Made by a program: the position numbers and the translations under genes | Notes under the pieces: model-generated | Database searches by the model: none | What the model was told of the DNA's origin: nothing | What the model saw: the letters and a program-made list of their open reading frames with translations, nothing else | Assembly (NCBI GenBank): GCA_001704765.1 | Contig: MBFK01000068.1 | Span: forward strand, 1-55,986 | DNA length: 55,986 nucleotides | Reading direction: 5' to 3' | Origin: Sinorhizobium shofinae | Lineage (GTDB): Bacteria > Pseudomonadota > Alphaproteobacteria > Rhizobiales > Rhizobiaceae | Shown: positions 8,507 to 18,141 of the stretch, in pieces | Position numbering within the stretch: the first letter of the stretch is position 1 | How the letters are laid out: every line of letters starts with the position of its first letter

Positions 8507-9907
8507 TCAGCCTTTCACCGCACCCTGCGCGTAAAGTTCGCGCAGGACTTCATCCACTGCAGCCTTTGCGATGAAAACCATCTCGTCGATCTCCGCTTCG
8601 CTCATGGTGAGCGGGGGTGCGAAGCCCAGGATGTCGCCATGGGGCATGGCGCGAGCGATGAGGTTTCGGTTGCGCGCGGCCTGAGAAATACGCGCGCCTA
8701 CCTTCAACGCAGGACTGAATGGCACTTTCGCCCCGCGGTCCGGGACAAATTCGACCGCCGCCAACATGCCCACGCCGCGTACCTCGCCGACGATTGGGTT
8801 CTCTTCAAATTCGGCTTTGAGCCGCCCCAGGAGATACGCCCCCTTCTTCGCCGCCTGTCCGGGAAGGTCGTCGCGCTCTACGATATCGAGCACTGCGTTT
8901 GCGGCTGCTGCGCCGAGGGGGTGGCCGGAATAGGTGTAGCCGTGCGAGAAGGCGCCCACTTGAGGCGTAGCTTCCTGCATGACCTCGTAAACCTGTTCGG
9001 ACACAATCGAGGCCGAAAGCGGCACATATGCCGATGTCAACCCCTTCGCGACCGTGACGAGATCCGGCAACATGCCGTACAAATCGGAGCCGAACATTGC
9101 TCCCGTGCGGCCAAAACCGCAGATCACCTCGTCAGCAATCAACAGGACGTCGTACTTCTTCAGCACCGCCTGGATTCTTGGCCAGTAGCCTGACGGCGGC
9201 GGGATAATACCTCCGGTGCCGAGCACCGGTTCAGCGATGAATGCAGCCACCGTTTCCGGGCCTTCCGCCAAGATAAGTGCTTCAAGCTCATTCGCGCGAC
9301 GTTCAGAAAACGCCTCTTCCGTCTCGCCCGGTAAAGCGCCGCGATAATGATGGGGCACGCCGGTGCGCAGTATGCCGGCTACGGGCAGATCCATGTGGTT
9401 GTGGTAGAAGCTGAGCCCGGTCATCGAGCCTGACACTACGGAGCATCCGTGATAGCCACGTTCGCGCGCAATGATCCTCTTCTTCGCGGGCTTGCCCCGA
9501 AGATTGTTGTAATACCAAACGATTTTAGCTTGCGTCTCGTTGGCGTCCGACCCGGAAAGGCCAAAGAAGACCTTGGACATGCGCCCGGGCGCCATTTTCA
9601 CAAGCCGATCGGAAAGCCGGGCGAGTTCTTCCGTGGTATGGGCGGCGTAGGAGTGATAATAGGCCAGCTTGTACGCCTGACGAGCGATGGCTTCGGCCAC
9701 CTCCGTTCGGCCATAGCCGACGTTTACGCAATATAGACCTGCAAAACCATCGATATATTCGCGCCCACTCGCATCCTTGATGCGAACGCCCTTGCCGGTT
9801 TCCACAATGGTCGGCGCGGTCGCACCTTCTGCGTAGTCCTTCAGATATGTGAATGGATGCAGGACAGATCGCCTATCCATTTCGCCTATTTCAAGAACAG
9901 TTTTCAT
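8507..9907 (-). CDS. class III PLP aminotransferase (omega-amino acid:pyruvate type)
   Basis: A fold-type I, class III aminotransferase of 466 residues from the ATG at 9907, chosen because GAGGAA lies just upstream; an upstream ATG at 9940 has no such site. The PLP Asp is D259 in ADEVICGFGRTG and the Schiff-base lysine is K288 in TVAKGLTSAY. The N-terminal DGFAGLYCVNVGYG segment marks the omega-amino acid:pyruvate/beta-alanine/putrescine transaminase group. It should move the amino group of an imported amine or amino acid to pyruvate or another keto acid. It is the first gene of the minus-strand ABC operon, with a divergent Lrp gene at 10421, a likely regulator. A paralog lies at 46434. Confidence 0.9.
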   Translation of the reverse strand: MKTVLEIGEMDRRSVLHPFTYLKDYAEGATAPTIVETGKGVRIKDASGREYIDGFAGLYCVNVGYGRTEVAEAIARQAYKLAYYHSYAAHTTEELARLSDRLVKMAPGRMSKVFFGLSGSDANETQAKIVWYYNNLRGKPAKKRIIARERGYHGCSVVSGSMTGLSFYHNHMDLPVAGILRTGVPHHYRGALPGETEEAFSERRANELEALILAEGPETVAAFIAEPVLGTGGIIPPPSGYWPRIQAVLKKYDVLLIADEVICGFGRTGAMFGSDLYGMLPDLVTVAKGLTSAYVPLSASIVSEQVYEVMQEATPQVGAFSHGYTYSGHPLGAAAANAVLDIVERDDLPGQAAKKGAYLLGRLKAEFEENPIVGEVRGVGMLAAVEFVPDRGAKVPFSPALKVGARISQAARNRNLIARAMPHGDILGFAPPLTMSEAEIDEMVFIAKAAVDEVLRELYAQGAVKG

Positions 9908-10420
9908 TGCAAGTTCCTCAGGCGGCGCGACCGCCAACACACATATTCAAGTTCGATGAATGCCTCCCGGGACCCGATTGCTTCAAAAGCCAAAGGGGAT
10001 CGGTGCACGCCGTCGCCGCGGTGAATCTGACATCGCCGAAAAGAGGCGCATTGCGGGTCTATTGTTGCTGTACAGAGACCCCGGGTGCCCGGCCGCCCTC
10101 GATCGCCTCGCTAACGAGGGTAAGGTCGCAGTCGTCGACATCGGCGATTTTCCGTCCATCGACGACCGCGGTGGCGCCCGACCCATGCCATCCACCCGCG
10201 ACAAAAGCCCGGGTGCGGAGAAGCGTCAGATTGCTCCTTATTTTCAGCGCATCCAGCGCCGACGGCCCATTATTCAGCATATTTTCTCTCGGGTTGGCGT
10301 GTCCAATGAGCGAGAGCTTATGTGCATCCGAGCGATCGATTTTAACGGACTGAGGGCCCCGCACGCAGGAATCCTGCTTTTGCGGCGCTCAAGCGAAGAT
10401 AAACTGCATAGGAGTGTGGG
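9908..10420. other. divergent intergenic region containing an apparent aldehyde dehydrogenase remnant
   Basis: This 513-base gap separates the minus-strand aminotransferase operon from the plus-strand Lrp gene and must hold both promoters. No convincing -35/-10 pair stands out. Most of its centre is taken by the remnant described at 10068-10250. Confidence 0.5.
10068..10250 (-). pseudogene. N-terminal fragment of a succinate-semialdehyde dehydrogenase-like gene
   Basis: The minus-strand translation contains LTLLRTRAFVAGGW followed by an acidic stretch and SEAI. This resembles the first residues of GabD-type enzymes (LLR-RA-I-G-W, then a domain with AI-AA), but the frame stops soon after and no catalytic domain follows. 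The similarity is short and judged by eye. Confidence 0.35.
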
Positions 10421-10894
10421 GTGGAACTCGACAGGCTAGACGCTCGCCTCCTGAGTGTTTTGCAAACAAACAATCGGCACAACTATGAAGTGCTTGGTGA
10501 ACTAGTGGGGCTGTCGCCGACGGCCGTGCAAAGACGTGTAAGACGCCTGAGAGAGCAAGGGGTCATCGAAGCGGATGTCTCGATTGTGAAGCCGAAGATG
10601 ATCGGCCGGCCGATCGCCATGCTGGTGCTTGTGTCCTTGGAGCGGGAACGCGCCGACATAGTGGACCGCTTCAAGCAATCTATCCGCCAAACACCTGAGG
10701 TGATGAACGGCTATTACATCACCGGCGAGTCGGACTTTGTCTTGATCGTGACAGCCCAAAGCATGGAGGACTATGAGGTGTTTACGCGAAAGTTCTTCTA
10801 TGAGAACCCGGATATCAAGGGATTCAAGACAATGGTGATAATGGACAGAGTGAAGGTCGGCTTTGCATTGCCAATCGACCTTAGTGCCTTCTGA
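10421..10894 (+). CDS. Lrp/AsnC-family transcriptional regulator (divergent type)
   Basis: A 157-residue Lrp/AsnC protein. An N-terminal winged helix-turn-helix (about residues 4-55, with LGELVGLSPTAVQRRVRRLR as recognition region) is followed by a RAM ligand-binding domain (about 65-145). GTG start with AGGAG upstream. The family forms dimers and octamers and responds to an amino acid. It is transcribed away from the aminotransferase/ABC operon and probably controls it. It is clearly less similar to the three other Lrp genes of the window (11027, 22226, 33488) than they are to one another. Confidence 0.9.
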   Translation: MELDRLDARLLSVLQTNNRHNYEVLGELVGLSPTAVQRRVRRLREQGVIEADVSIVKPKMIGRPIAMLVLVSLERERADIVDRFKQSIRQTPEVMNGYYITGESDFVLIVTAQSMEDYEVFTRKFFYENPDIKGFKTMVIMDRVKVGFALPIDLSAF

Positions 10895-11026
10895 GTTTCA
10901 GTTTCAATCAGCGTAAGCAGGTCTGCTGGCTTGGTACTGCGGCTGTTGCGCCTTGCGAGGCGTTATCGACGAATGCTTGATAAACCACTCTCCATCAAGG
11001 GAGCTGTCCGGTCGACCCACGGCTCA

Positions 11027-11503
11027 CTAAATGCCGAACAGATTCGTCAGGGGCATATGGTACTTCGTGATTGGCGATTTGAGCACAACGAAACTGAAGT
11101 ATTTCTCGATTCCGATGTCCATTTCTACCAGCCGCTCCATCAGCGACTGGTATTCCCCTATGCTGCTCGCCACGAACTTGACGAGATAGTCGTAATCGCC
11201 CGAGACGACGTGGCATTCGATAATTTGCTCTATATTTTGGATGGCCGACATGAAGCGGGCGATGTCGGCCTGGCGATGGTTCCTCAGGGTTATCTCTGTA
11301 AAGACAGTCAGAACCGGGCCAAGCTTTCCAATGTTGATCATCGCAGAATAGCCGCCGATATAGCCTTCTGCCTGCAGTTTCTTCACTCGCACGAGACAAG
11401 GGGTTGCGGATAGGTTAACTAGCTCAGCGAGTTCGACATAAGTCATACGTCCGTTCTTCTGGAGCTCGGAGAGGATCTTGATGTCAATTCTGTCCAGTTT
11501 CAT
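11027..11503 (-). CDS. Lrp/AsnC-family transcriptional regulator
   Basis: A 158-residue regulator starting MKLDRIDIKILSELQKNGR; an in-frame ATG eight codons upstream is an alternative. The HTH spans about residues 5-50 (VELAELVNLSATPCLVRVKK) and the RAM domain the rest, with HVVSGDYDYLVKFV and the shared ending KYFSFVVLKSPI. It is one of three near-identical paralogs in the window. It lies downstream of the flavin oxidoreductase at 11617 on the same strand, so it may be the last gene of the transporter/oxidoreductase operon or have its own promoter. Confidence 0.92.
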   Translation of the reverse strand: MKLDRIDIKILSELQKNGRMTYVELAELVNLSATPCLVRVKKLQAEGYIGGYSAMINIGKLGPVLTVFTEITLRNHRQADIARFMSAIQNIEQIIECHVVSGDYDYLVKFVASSIGEYQSLMERLVEMDIGIEKYFSFVVLKSPITKYHMPLTNLFGI

Positions 11504-11616
11504 GTGCGCCCACCCGGTTGTTGCCACGACCTTTGCATGAGCGGTGGGAGTCTCGTCAGTGGACGAGGCTCGGTGACAATAATCCCTTGGGTTTCAAACG
11601 GCAGCCGATCTAACGG

Positions 11617-12945
11617 CTACATCATTTCCGGTCTTCGGATCGCCGAGCCATCGTTGAACCGGCTCAGCCTGTAAGGCGAGATGTCGGTCAGTGGTTCCTT
11701 ATTCAAGACGATCTCGCTCACCAGCCGGCCAGCCCCCGGTCCGATCGCGAAACCGTGTCCGCTGAAGCCTGCTGCGATTACGTAGCCGGCAAGTTCCTCC
11801 ACTCGCGAGATAACCGGCACGAGGTCCGGAGAGGTATCGATGAGCCCGCCCCAGGCGCGCTCGACCCCGATCCCTTTAAGCGCAGGGTATTCGCTCTCAA
11901 GGTTCTTCACTGCGAGCTTGACGAGTTCCGCGTCGGGCGCCGGATCCAGAATGCGGCTCTTTTCAAACGGCGAGATCTCGTCGTTCTCCCAGTTGCCGAA
12001 GGCATCGGGACCATTCCAGAAGCTGCTGTTGAGGCGGTATTTGAGCTTCTTGCCGATCTTGCTGCGATACATCTCGTAGAATTTGAACGCGTATCGCATT
12101 CCCCGCGGCGTGATGTCGAGCGTACCATGTCCGGGTACGGCAATGGTGTAGGAGCCGTCAATCCGACGCCGCAACACGAAGTTCGAAGCCGATAGGCAGC
12201 CTGCTTGAACGATTTCGGGCGCCGGGGTCGTCTTGATCGCCGTCCCGGCGATGTTGGCGACTGGAAGTTCGATGCCGTAGCGATGAGAAAAGCGGGAAGC
12301 CCATGCCCCGCCGGCGCAAACAACAGTGCTCGCCTTTACAATTCCCCGCTCCGTCCACACCCCTGTTACCCGGCCATTGGTGATGTCGAGGCCTCGAACG
12401 GCGCAGTTCTGATGGAGCGACACGCCCCTTTCCTTGGCAGCCTCGGCGATGGCAGGCACGGCAAGGCTCGGTTCTGCTCTCCCGTCGCTCGGAGACCAGA
12501 CGCCGCCGACCCAGGAGGAAGTGCCGCCCGAGGCCCGCTCGTTCGCCTCGGAAGCCGTGAGTATCTCGCTGTGAAATCCCTGGACGCGTGCGGCCAGGCC
12601 CCACTTTTCCCAGCGGGCGACATCCGCCTCAGAGCAGTAGAGTATCCCGCTTCGCCGGAACCCGAGATCGCGGCCGATCTCGGTGCCCAATTCCTCCCAG
12701 CGCCGCAGACTGTACATAGCAAGGGCAAGCTCATGGAGATCGCGGTTCTGCTGACGGACCCAACCCCAGTTGCGGCTTGACTGCTCGCCGCCGACGATGC
12801 CCTTTTCGAGCAGAGCCACGGAGACCCCTTGGCGGGAGAGTTCATAGGCCGTGCATGTACCGACGATCCCTGCCCCGATGACGACGACATCCACCTGGGT
12901 TGGAAAAGAGGCGCTGTCTCGGACTTTCTGAACCTTGACCGGCAT
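11617..12945 (-). CDS. FAD-dependent amino-acid oxidoreductase (DadA/glycine oxidase type)
   Basis: A 442-residue DAO-fold flavoprotein. The FAD-binding dinucleotide fold begins at about residue 19 (VVVIGAGIVGTCTAYELS), with the ribose-binding Glu about 24 residues later (LLEKG). The SSRNWGWVRQQNRD segment near residue 57 is typical of the family, and the C-terminal FAD loop GFSGHGFAIGPGAG is at about 390-405. It should oxidise an amino acid or secondary amine to an imine, passing electrons to oxygen or the quinone pool; which acceptor is unclear. GAGGAA precedes the ATG. It follows a second flavin oxidoreductase and the peptide transporter on the same strand, so imported compounds are probably its substrates. 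Confidence 0.88.
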   Translation of the reverse strand: MPVKVQKVRDSASFPTQVDVVVIGAGIVGTCTAYELSRQGVSVALLEKGIVGGEQSSRNWGWVRQQNRDLHELALAMYSLRRWEELGTEIGRDLGFRRSGILYCSEADVARWEKWGLAARVQGFHSEILTASEANERASGGTSSWVGGVWSPSDGRAEPSLAVPAIAEAAKERGVSLHQNCAVRGLDITNGRVTGVWTERGIVKASTVVCAGGAWASRFSHRYGIELPVANIAGTAIKTTPAPEIVQAGCLSASNFVLRRRIDGSYTIAVPGHGTLDITPRGMRYAFKFYEMYRSKIGKKLKYRLNSSFWNGPDAFGNWENDEISPFEKSRILDPAPDAELVKLAVKNLESEYPALKGIGVERAWGGLIDTSPDLVPVISRVEELAGYVIAAGFSGHGFAIGPGAGRLVSEIVLNKEPLTDISPYRLSRFNDGSAIRRPEMM

Positions 12946-13021
12946 GATCTGTATTCCTCTGCAATAATGCTTGAGATTCTCGCCCCCCGCAGGAGCGCTG
13001 GAGCCCTCAAACGGTTAAGCT

Positions 13022-14332
13022 CTATCGGCGGGCGCGGTACAGGGCGATGCGGTCCTGCATCCGATAGCCCTGGATGATGGCCGGCATGAACCAAGGATTG
13101 CCACGGTAAAGCGGGATGAACGCAGGCGGCCGGAAGTCGAAGGCTGTGCGCGCCTGCTCGCCATGTCCCAGCAGCTTGTGAGCCGCCCGCGTTCCGATCC
13201 ATGGCGCCCAGACTACGCCCGAACCGCAGAAGCCGGTTGCATATACGACGCCGTCCTTCTCGAAGATGCGGGGCAGCATGTCGCGGTGCATCGCCACATT
13301 ACCAAACCAGGTGTGCGACAGGCGAACGTTCTCCAGTTCCGGAAAAAGGTTCACCAGTCCCCGGCGCAGAAACAGCTTCGGCGCGGCAGGATCGCCTACG
13401 CGAGAGCTGTCGCGCCCGCCCAACAGAATGCGTTTGCCGTCGGGCGTCGGGCGGTAATAGAAGCCCAGTTGCCGCCCCTCAATCATCATCATCCGCTTCG
13501 GCATCAGCCGCGCCATCACGTCCGGCGCGAGCTCCTCGGTGACGATGATCCGGCTGCGAACCGGGACCAGCCGGCGGCGCAAGAAGGGAACCGCGCCGTC
13601 AGTATAACCGTTCGTGCAGACAAGGACCTGCCGCGCCTGAACCGTTCCGGCCGAAGTCACGACCCGGAACCCGGAGCCGTCTTTCTCTATAGAGTTAACG
13701 TGGGTCTCCGAATGGACCGTCAGTCCCGAAGCGAGAGCGACCCGCAGGAGCTCGGCGTGGAACTTGGCCGGGTGCAGCCCACCGATATCCATCCGCGCCA
13801 TGCCGCCGCGGTAGAAATCCGTGCCGATGTAGTTACGCTGTTCGGCGTACGGCACTGCATAGGCCTCGATCCCCAGTCTCTTCGCCAGCACTTCGGCGCT
13901 CCGGGCCGTCTTCTCGTAATCGTCATATCCGATTACGCCCTTGAACTGGCCAACCAGCTGAAAGTCGCAATCGAGCCCTTCGGTCCTGATGAAGTCATAA
14001 AGGAACTCGCGGGCGATCTTGCCCTCCGCCTCGATTGCATTCGCCTTCTCTTCGCCGAAGCGCCGGGTAATCGTGGCGTAATCCGGCCGAATGCTTCCGC
14101 TGGTGATTCCGCCGTTGCGCGTCGAGGCCCCCTCGCCCGGGTTCATCGCATCGAAGGCCGCGACCGAACGGCCCTCGCGCGCCAGAACGAGACCCGCCGA
14201 CAGACCGGTGTATCCGGCGCCTATGATCGCCACGTCGAGCTTCTTGGCCAGCGGCTGTCGCGGCAGCGGTTTGACGGGTGCCTCTTCCCACCAGTAGGGC
14301 GTATTCTTGTCTGCGATTCTGGAGTCTTCCAT
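13022..14332 (-). CDS. FAD-dependent oxidoreductase (PuuB/OrdL-like)
   Basis: A DAO-fold flavoprotein of 436 residues from the ATG at 14332; GAGAAG lies upstream, and longer starts lack a site. The N-terminal region NTPYWWEEAP and the FAD motif VAIIGAGYTGLSAGLVLAREG, followed by GASTRNGG, match the gamma-glutamylputrescine oxidoreductase-like group. The C-terminal TGFCGSGVVWAPWIG loop closes the FAD site. It probably oxidises a primary or secondary amine to an aldehyde or keto acid. It is read in the same direction as the peptide-type transporter genes upstream of it, with about 175 bases between. A paralog is at 20876-22150. Confidence 0.87.
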   Translation of the reverse strand: MEDSRIADKNTPYWWEEAPVKPLPRQPLAKKLDVAIIGAGYTGLSAGLVLAREGRSVAAFDAMNPGEGASTRNGGITSGSIRPDYATITRRFGEEKANAIEAEGKIAREFLYDFIRTEGLDCDFQLVGQFKGVIGYDDYEKTARSAEVLAKRLGIEAYAVPYAEQRNYIGTDFYRGGMARMDIGGLHPAKFHAELLRVALASGLTVHSETHVNSIEKDGSGFRVVTSAGTVQARQVLVCTNGYTDGAVPFLRRRLVPVRSRIIVTEELAPDVMARLMPKRMMMIEGRQLGFYYRPTPDGKRILLGGRDSSRVGDPAAPKLFLRRGLVNLFPELENVRLSHTWFGNVAMHRDMLPRIFEKDGVVYATGFCGSGVVWAPWIGTRAAHKLLGHGEQARTAFDFRPPAFIPLYRGNPWFMPAIIQGYRMQDRIALYRARR

Positions 14333-14506
14333 TAGACTGACTTCTCGTTGCGTTCGGCCAAGGCCTTCTGAGATTTCTGGGAAAACAGGCGGCGTTCGCC
14401 CATGATATGGTTCGATCAAGTGCGGCAGCTACGCTTCGCCCTTTTCGAACCCCTCCAAGAGCGAGCCTTTCCCTGAAGCTGCCGCCACCGGACGGACCCA
14501 TTTCCC

Positions 14507-15385
14507 TCAGGTGTGATCACCGCGAACATCGAGCGCATCGCGCAGCCCGTCGCCGATGAAATTGAAGCTTGTCACAGCGATGGTAATGGCGGCGCCGGGG
14601 ATGATCGCCAGCCACGGTGCGGTACCCAGATACTGCTGCGCACCGTTCAGCATGTTGCCCCAACTGGGCAGCGGCGGCTGAATTCCATAGCCGAGGAAGC
14701 TGATATAGGCCTCCATGAGGATCGCGCGGGCGACGGTCAAAGTGGCCGCGACGATGATCGGACCAATGGCATTGGGAAGGATTTCGCGGAACATGATATG
14801 GGTTCCGCTCAAGCCCAGCATGCGACCGGCCTGGACGAATTCCCGCTCGCGAAGGGAGCGGACCTCGGCCTCGACGATCCGGGCAACCTCCATCCAGCTC
14901 GTGGCAGCGATGACGACAGTAATCATCATCGGGCTTGGCTTCAGCGCCGCGGCAAGCGCCAGCACCAGGAAGATCGACGGGAACGACAGGAATCCATCCA
15001 CCGTGCGCATCAGCGTCGTGCCGATCCAACCGCCCCGGTAGCCCGCGAGCACGCCGACAAGGGTGCCGATCAGCGTCGACAACAGCATCGCGGAGAAGCC
15101 GACCAGCAGGGAAACCCGCCCCGCCATGAAGAGCCGCGCCGCCAGGTCCCGTCCCAGCGGATCGGTGCCCAGATAATGGTGGCCGGTGAACGGCGGGGCA
15201 AAGCGGGCGCGCAGATCGATATAGAGTGAATCATACGGCAGCAGGTAGGGGCCCAAGACGCACGCCAGCGTCAGGACGGCGATCATCACCATCCCGAGCA
15301 GAGCCAGATGGTGGTTCATGAAGCGGTGTGCAGTTCGGCTGTTCCACCAACGCTCCTGGCGTGAGTTTGCGACAATGGCGGTCAT
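14507..15385 (-). CDS. peptide-type ABC transporter permease (DppC family)
   Basis: An inner-membrane permease of about 292 residues. The ATG at 15385 has AGGAGG eight bases upstream, whereas the ATG at 15412 does not. It has a soluble N-terminus, six hydrophobic segments, the DppC-type Y-LGTDPLGRDLAAR segment at about 80-95 and the EAA loop EREFVQAGRMLGLSG near 180. With the DppB-type permease it forms the channel of an oligopeptide/dipeptide/opine-class importer. Confidence 0.9.
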   Translation of the reverse strand: MTAIVANSRQERWWNSRTAHRFMNHHLALLGMVMIAVLTLACVLGPYLLPYDSLYIDLRARFAPPFTGHHYLGTDPLGRDLAARLFMAGRVSLLVGFSAMLLSTLIGTLVGVLAGYRGGWIGTTLMRTVDGFLSFPSIFLVLALAAALKPSPMMITVVIAATSWMEVARIVEAEVRSLREREFVQAGRMLGLSGTHIMFREILPNAIGPIIVAATLTVARAILMEAYISFLGYGIQPPLPSWGNMLNGAQQYLGTAPWLAIIPGAAITIAVTSFNFIGDGLRDALDVRGDHT

Positions 15386-15419
15386 AATGGTGGCCTCCTG
15401 TTGAGCGTCCATGAGGCGA

Positions 15420-16370
15420 TTAGCTCAGACGGATACGGGGATCGATGATGGCGACGACGATGTCGGCGATCAGGTTGCAAAGCACGACGAGTATTGCCGA
15501 GAACATGAGCAATCCCATCACCACCGGGTAGTCGCTGTAGCCGAGACTGTCGAGGAAGAGCCGGCCCATTCCCGGCCAGGTAAACACAGTCTCGGTGACC
15601 AGAGCACCCGTCAGAACGCTGGGAAGCTGCATTCCCGCAAGCGTGATCATTGGCAGGAGCGCATTGCCGACGACATGCTTCATCAGGATCCGACGCTCAC
15701 TCAACCCCTTGGCGCGGGCTGTCTTGACGAATTCCTGGCTGATGACGTCAAGCGTCGCCGTGCGCATGTAGCGGCTCCAGATGGCGACATGGACCAGCGC
15801 CAGCACAATACTCGGCATGATCAGGTGATGGAGGTAATTCAGGGCCGAGCCGTCGCCTATCGTGTACATATTGCCAGCCGGCAGCCAGCCCAACCGGAGG
15901 GAGAACACGTAGATGCCGACAAGCCCAAACCAGAAGGTCGGGATCGACAACGCCACCATGGCACCGACTGTCGCCAGATAGTCGAAGACCGAATATCGGT
16001 GCGTGGCGCCACGAATGCCGATCCATGTGCCGATGGCGATCGCGATGACGGTGGATGAACCCATCAACAACAGCGTTGCAACGAGGTGACGGCCAATCAC
16101 GTCCAGGACCGGCGCGCCGTCGCGGAAGGAGTGACCCCAGTCGCCCTGTACGAGGCGCCAGGCCCAGTCGAGATATTGCATCCACAGGGGGCGGTTGAGC
16201 CCCAGCTGCTCCTTCAGACGATTGAGATCATCCTGGGTCATGCTGGGATCAAGTCCGAATTGCGCCAACGGGCCACCCGGAATGAGGTTCAGGACGACGA
16301 ACCCGATGACCGAAACGATCAGGAGCAGGACGAGGCTTTGTGAAAGGCGATTGAGCAGGAAGCCGCGCAT
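15420..16370 (-). CDS. peptide-type ABC transporter permease (DppB family)
   Basis: A 316-residue permease. It begins with the family N-terminal helix (RLSQSLVLLLIVSVIGFVVL) and the periplasmic segment IPGGPLAQFG, then LKEQLGLNRPLWMQYLDW, followed by five more helices and an EAA loop near residue 210 (SQEFVKTARAKGLSERRIL). A strong ribosome site, GGAGGAG, precedes the ATG. It sits between the binding-protein gene and the DppC-type permease in a normal dpp-like order. Confidence 0.92.
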   Translation of the reverse strand: MRGFLLNRLSQSLVLLLIVSVIGFVVLNLIPGGPLAQFGLDPSMTQDDLNRLKEQLGLNRPLWMQYLDWAWRLVQGDWGHSFRDGAPVLDVIGRHLVATLLLMGSSTVIAIAIGTWIGIRGATHRYSVFDYLATVGAMVALSIPTFWFGLVGIYVFSLRLGWLPAGNMYTIGDGSALNYLHHLIMPSIVLALVHVAIWSRYMRTATLDVISQEFVKTARAKGLSERRILMKHVVGNALLPMITLAGMQLPSVLTGALVTETVFTWPGMGRLFLDSLGYSDYPVVMGLLMFSAILVVLCNLIADIVVAIIDPRIRLS

Positions 16371-16440
16371 TGGCTCTCCTCCTTCATGACAGCATCAATG
16401 GATAGGCCGCCGCCGCAACTCGCGACGGCGGCAGCGTATG

Positions 16441-18105
16441 TCAGCTTTGCCAACGCCAGGCTGCGGCATGCCAGGATGCCGTGCGGGTGTTGGTGTTAGA
16501 CTCGAAGCCCTCGAGACCTTCCTTGCGCCCGACCACATAGGTTGCGGCAAACAGCGGCAGGAACGGCAGGTCTTGGCGGACGATCTCCTGCACACGGTGG
16601 TAGATTTCGCGGCGTGCCTCGGGATCGAAGGTTTGGGTACCTTTTTCGAGCAGCGCATCAACTTCCGGATTGGAATACTGGCCGACGTTAGAGCCCTTTC
16701 CGCCCTTAGCAGCAATTGCGCTGGTGTGAAGGCGGTTGGTGGCGTCCGGATCCGCCGCGATGAGATGGGTGACGCCGGCGATCGCCGAGTCGAACTGCGA
16801 CTTGAGCCAAAATTCGCCAAACATGACTGCCGCCGGCAGATTCGAGATGGTCATCTCGACGCCAATGTCTGCAAAGGTTTGCTGCAGGAACTGTTGCACC
16901 TGTTCCCGCAGATTGTTGCCCGCTGTCGTAGAGTTGGCGAAAGACAGCCGCACTCCATCCTTCGCACGGATCCCATCCGATCCCGGTACCCAGCCCGCCT
17001 CGTCGAGGATCTTGCGCGCCAGGTCGAGGTTATACTCCTGCGCCGGCAGGTTTGGATTGTAGTAGTAGGACTGCTTCGGCATGAACGTTTCTGTGAGCGT
17101 ACCGACGCCGTAGTAGATCGCGTCGATAATGGCTTTTCTGTCCATCGCGGCATAGAGCGCCTTGCGGACAGCCGGGTCCTTGAATTGCGGCTTCTCGAGA
17201 TTGAGATAGATCGACTCGACTGATGCACCAGATACCAGGGTCACCACACGGTCCGGCAATGTCCTGGCTTCTTCGTAGTGGTCGGCGGTAATGTATGCCT
17301 GGTCTGTAAGGTCAATGTCGCCGCTCTTGAATTGGGTGTAGAGCACCGTCATGTCAGGAATGTATTTGAAGACGATCCGCTCGACGTAGGGACCATCCCC
17401 GATATATTGAGGGTTCGCAACGAGTTCGAGATGGTCGCCAGCAACCCGTTTCGCCCATTTGAATGCACCGGTGCCGACAGGCGCCTGGCTGAAAGCCCCG
17501 GCGTTGGGATCTGCCTCTTTCTCGAGAATGTGCTTGGGCACCATGAAGGTTTCGGCGAGAAACGACAGGTAGGGGGCGAAAGCCTTCTCCATGCGCCAGG
17601 TGATCTCAGTCGGCGAAACCACCGTGATATCCCGCACCAGGGAATGCCCACCCGTGCGCCAGGCGCGGAAGTTCGGGTTGGTGATGAGCTCGAGTGTGAA
17701 CTTCACATCCTCTGCCGTGAAGGGCTCGCCGTCGTGCCAGCGAACGTCGTCACGCAAGCGGACGCGCCACTTCAGACCGTCCTCTGAAATGCCGCCGTTC
17801 TGCTGTGTTGGCACTTCGGCTGCAAGATTGGGCTGAAGAACACCCTTCGGATCGATGCGGAAGAGGGCGTCGAACAGGGAGAAATGGACAGCGTCGTCTA
17901 CCTCGATATGTGCCATCAGCGGATTGAAGACGGTGGGTTCTTGCGAAAGCCCGACGACGACGCGGCCGGTCGGGTTAGCGGTATCGGCAAAGGCAGGCTT
18001 GCCGAGCAGGTTTGGTGCGGCAAAGCACGCAACGCCGCCCGCTGCCATTAAGCGTAACGCGTCGCGCCGTGAATAGCCCGATTTCGTTGTAGAATCTTTC
18101 GTCAT
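16441..18105 (-). CDS. periplasmic peptide-type substrate-binding protein (SBP_bac_5), Tat signal
   Basis: A 554-residue family 5 solute-binding protein of normal length. The N-terminus carries a twin-arginine motif (SRRDALRL) and a hydrophobic stretch ending near FADTANP, so export of the folded protein by Tat is predicted. Mature-domain segments such as LRDDVRWHDGEPFTAEDVKF and YLNLEKPQFKDPAVRKALYA are family hallmarks. Members bind di- or oligopeptides, opines, glutathione or other compounds. A GGGAGGA ribosome site precedes the ATG. It should feed the DppB/DppC/dual-ATPase transporter around it. Confidence 0.92.
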   Translation of the reverse strand: MTKDSTTKSGYSRRDALRLMAAGGVACFAAPNLLGKPAFADTANPTGRVVVGLSQEPTVFNPLMAHIEVDDAVHFSLFDALFRIDPKGVLQPNLAAEVPTQQNGGISEDGLKWRVRLRDDVRWHDGEPFTAEDVKFTLELITNPNFRAWRTGGHSLVRDITVVSPTEITWRMEKAFAPYLSFLAETFMVPKHILEKEADPNAGAFSQAPVGTGAFKWAKRVAGDHLELVANPQYIGDGPYVERIVFKYIPDMTVLYTQFKSGDIDLTDQAYITADHYEEARTLPDRVVTLVSGASVESIYLNLEKPQFKDPAVRKALYAAMDRKAIIDAIYYGVGTLTETFMPKQSYYYNPNLPAQEYNLDLARKILDEAGWVPGSDGIRAKDGVRLSFANSTTAGNNLREQVQQFLQQTFADIGVEMTISNLPAAVMFGEFWLKSQFDSAIAGVTHLIAADPDATNRLHTSAIAAKGGKGSNVGQYSNPEVDALLEKGTQTFDPEARREIYHRVQEIVRQDLPFLPLFAATYVVGRKEGLEGFESNTNTRTASWHAAAWRWQS

Positions 18106-18141
18106 GATATTTCCTCCCTAGTGGTATTTCCGCCGTAGCTC

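Noticed and set aside
13163..14335. 390-codon plus-strand frame opposite the PuuB-like oxidoreductase
   Set aside because: Antisense shadow rich in Arg, His and Pro with no recognisable fold.
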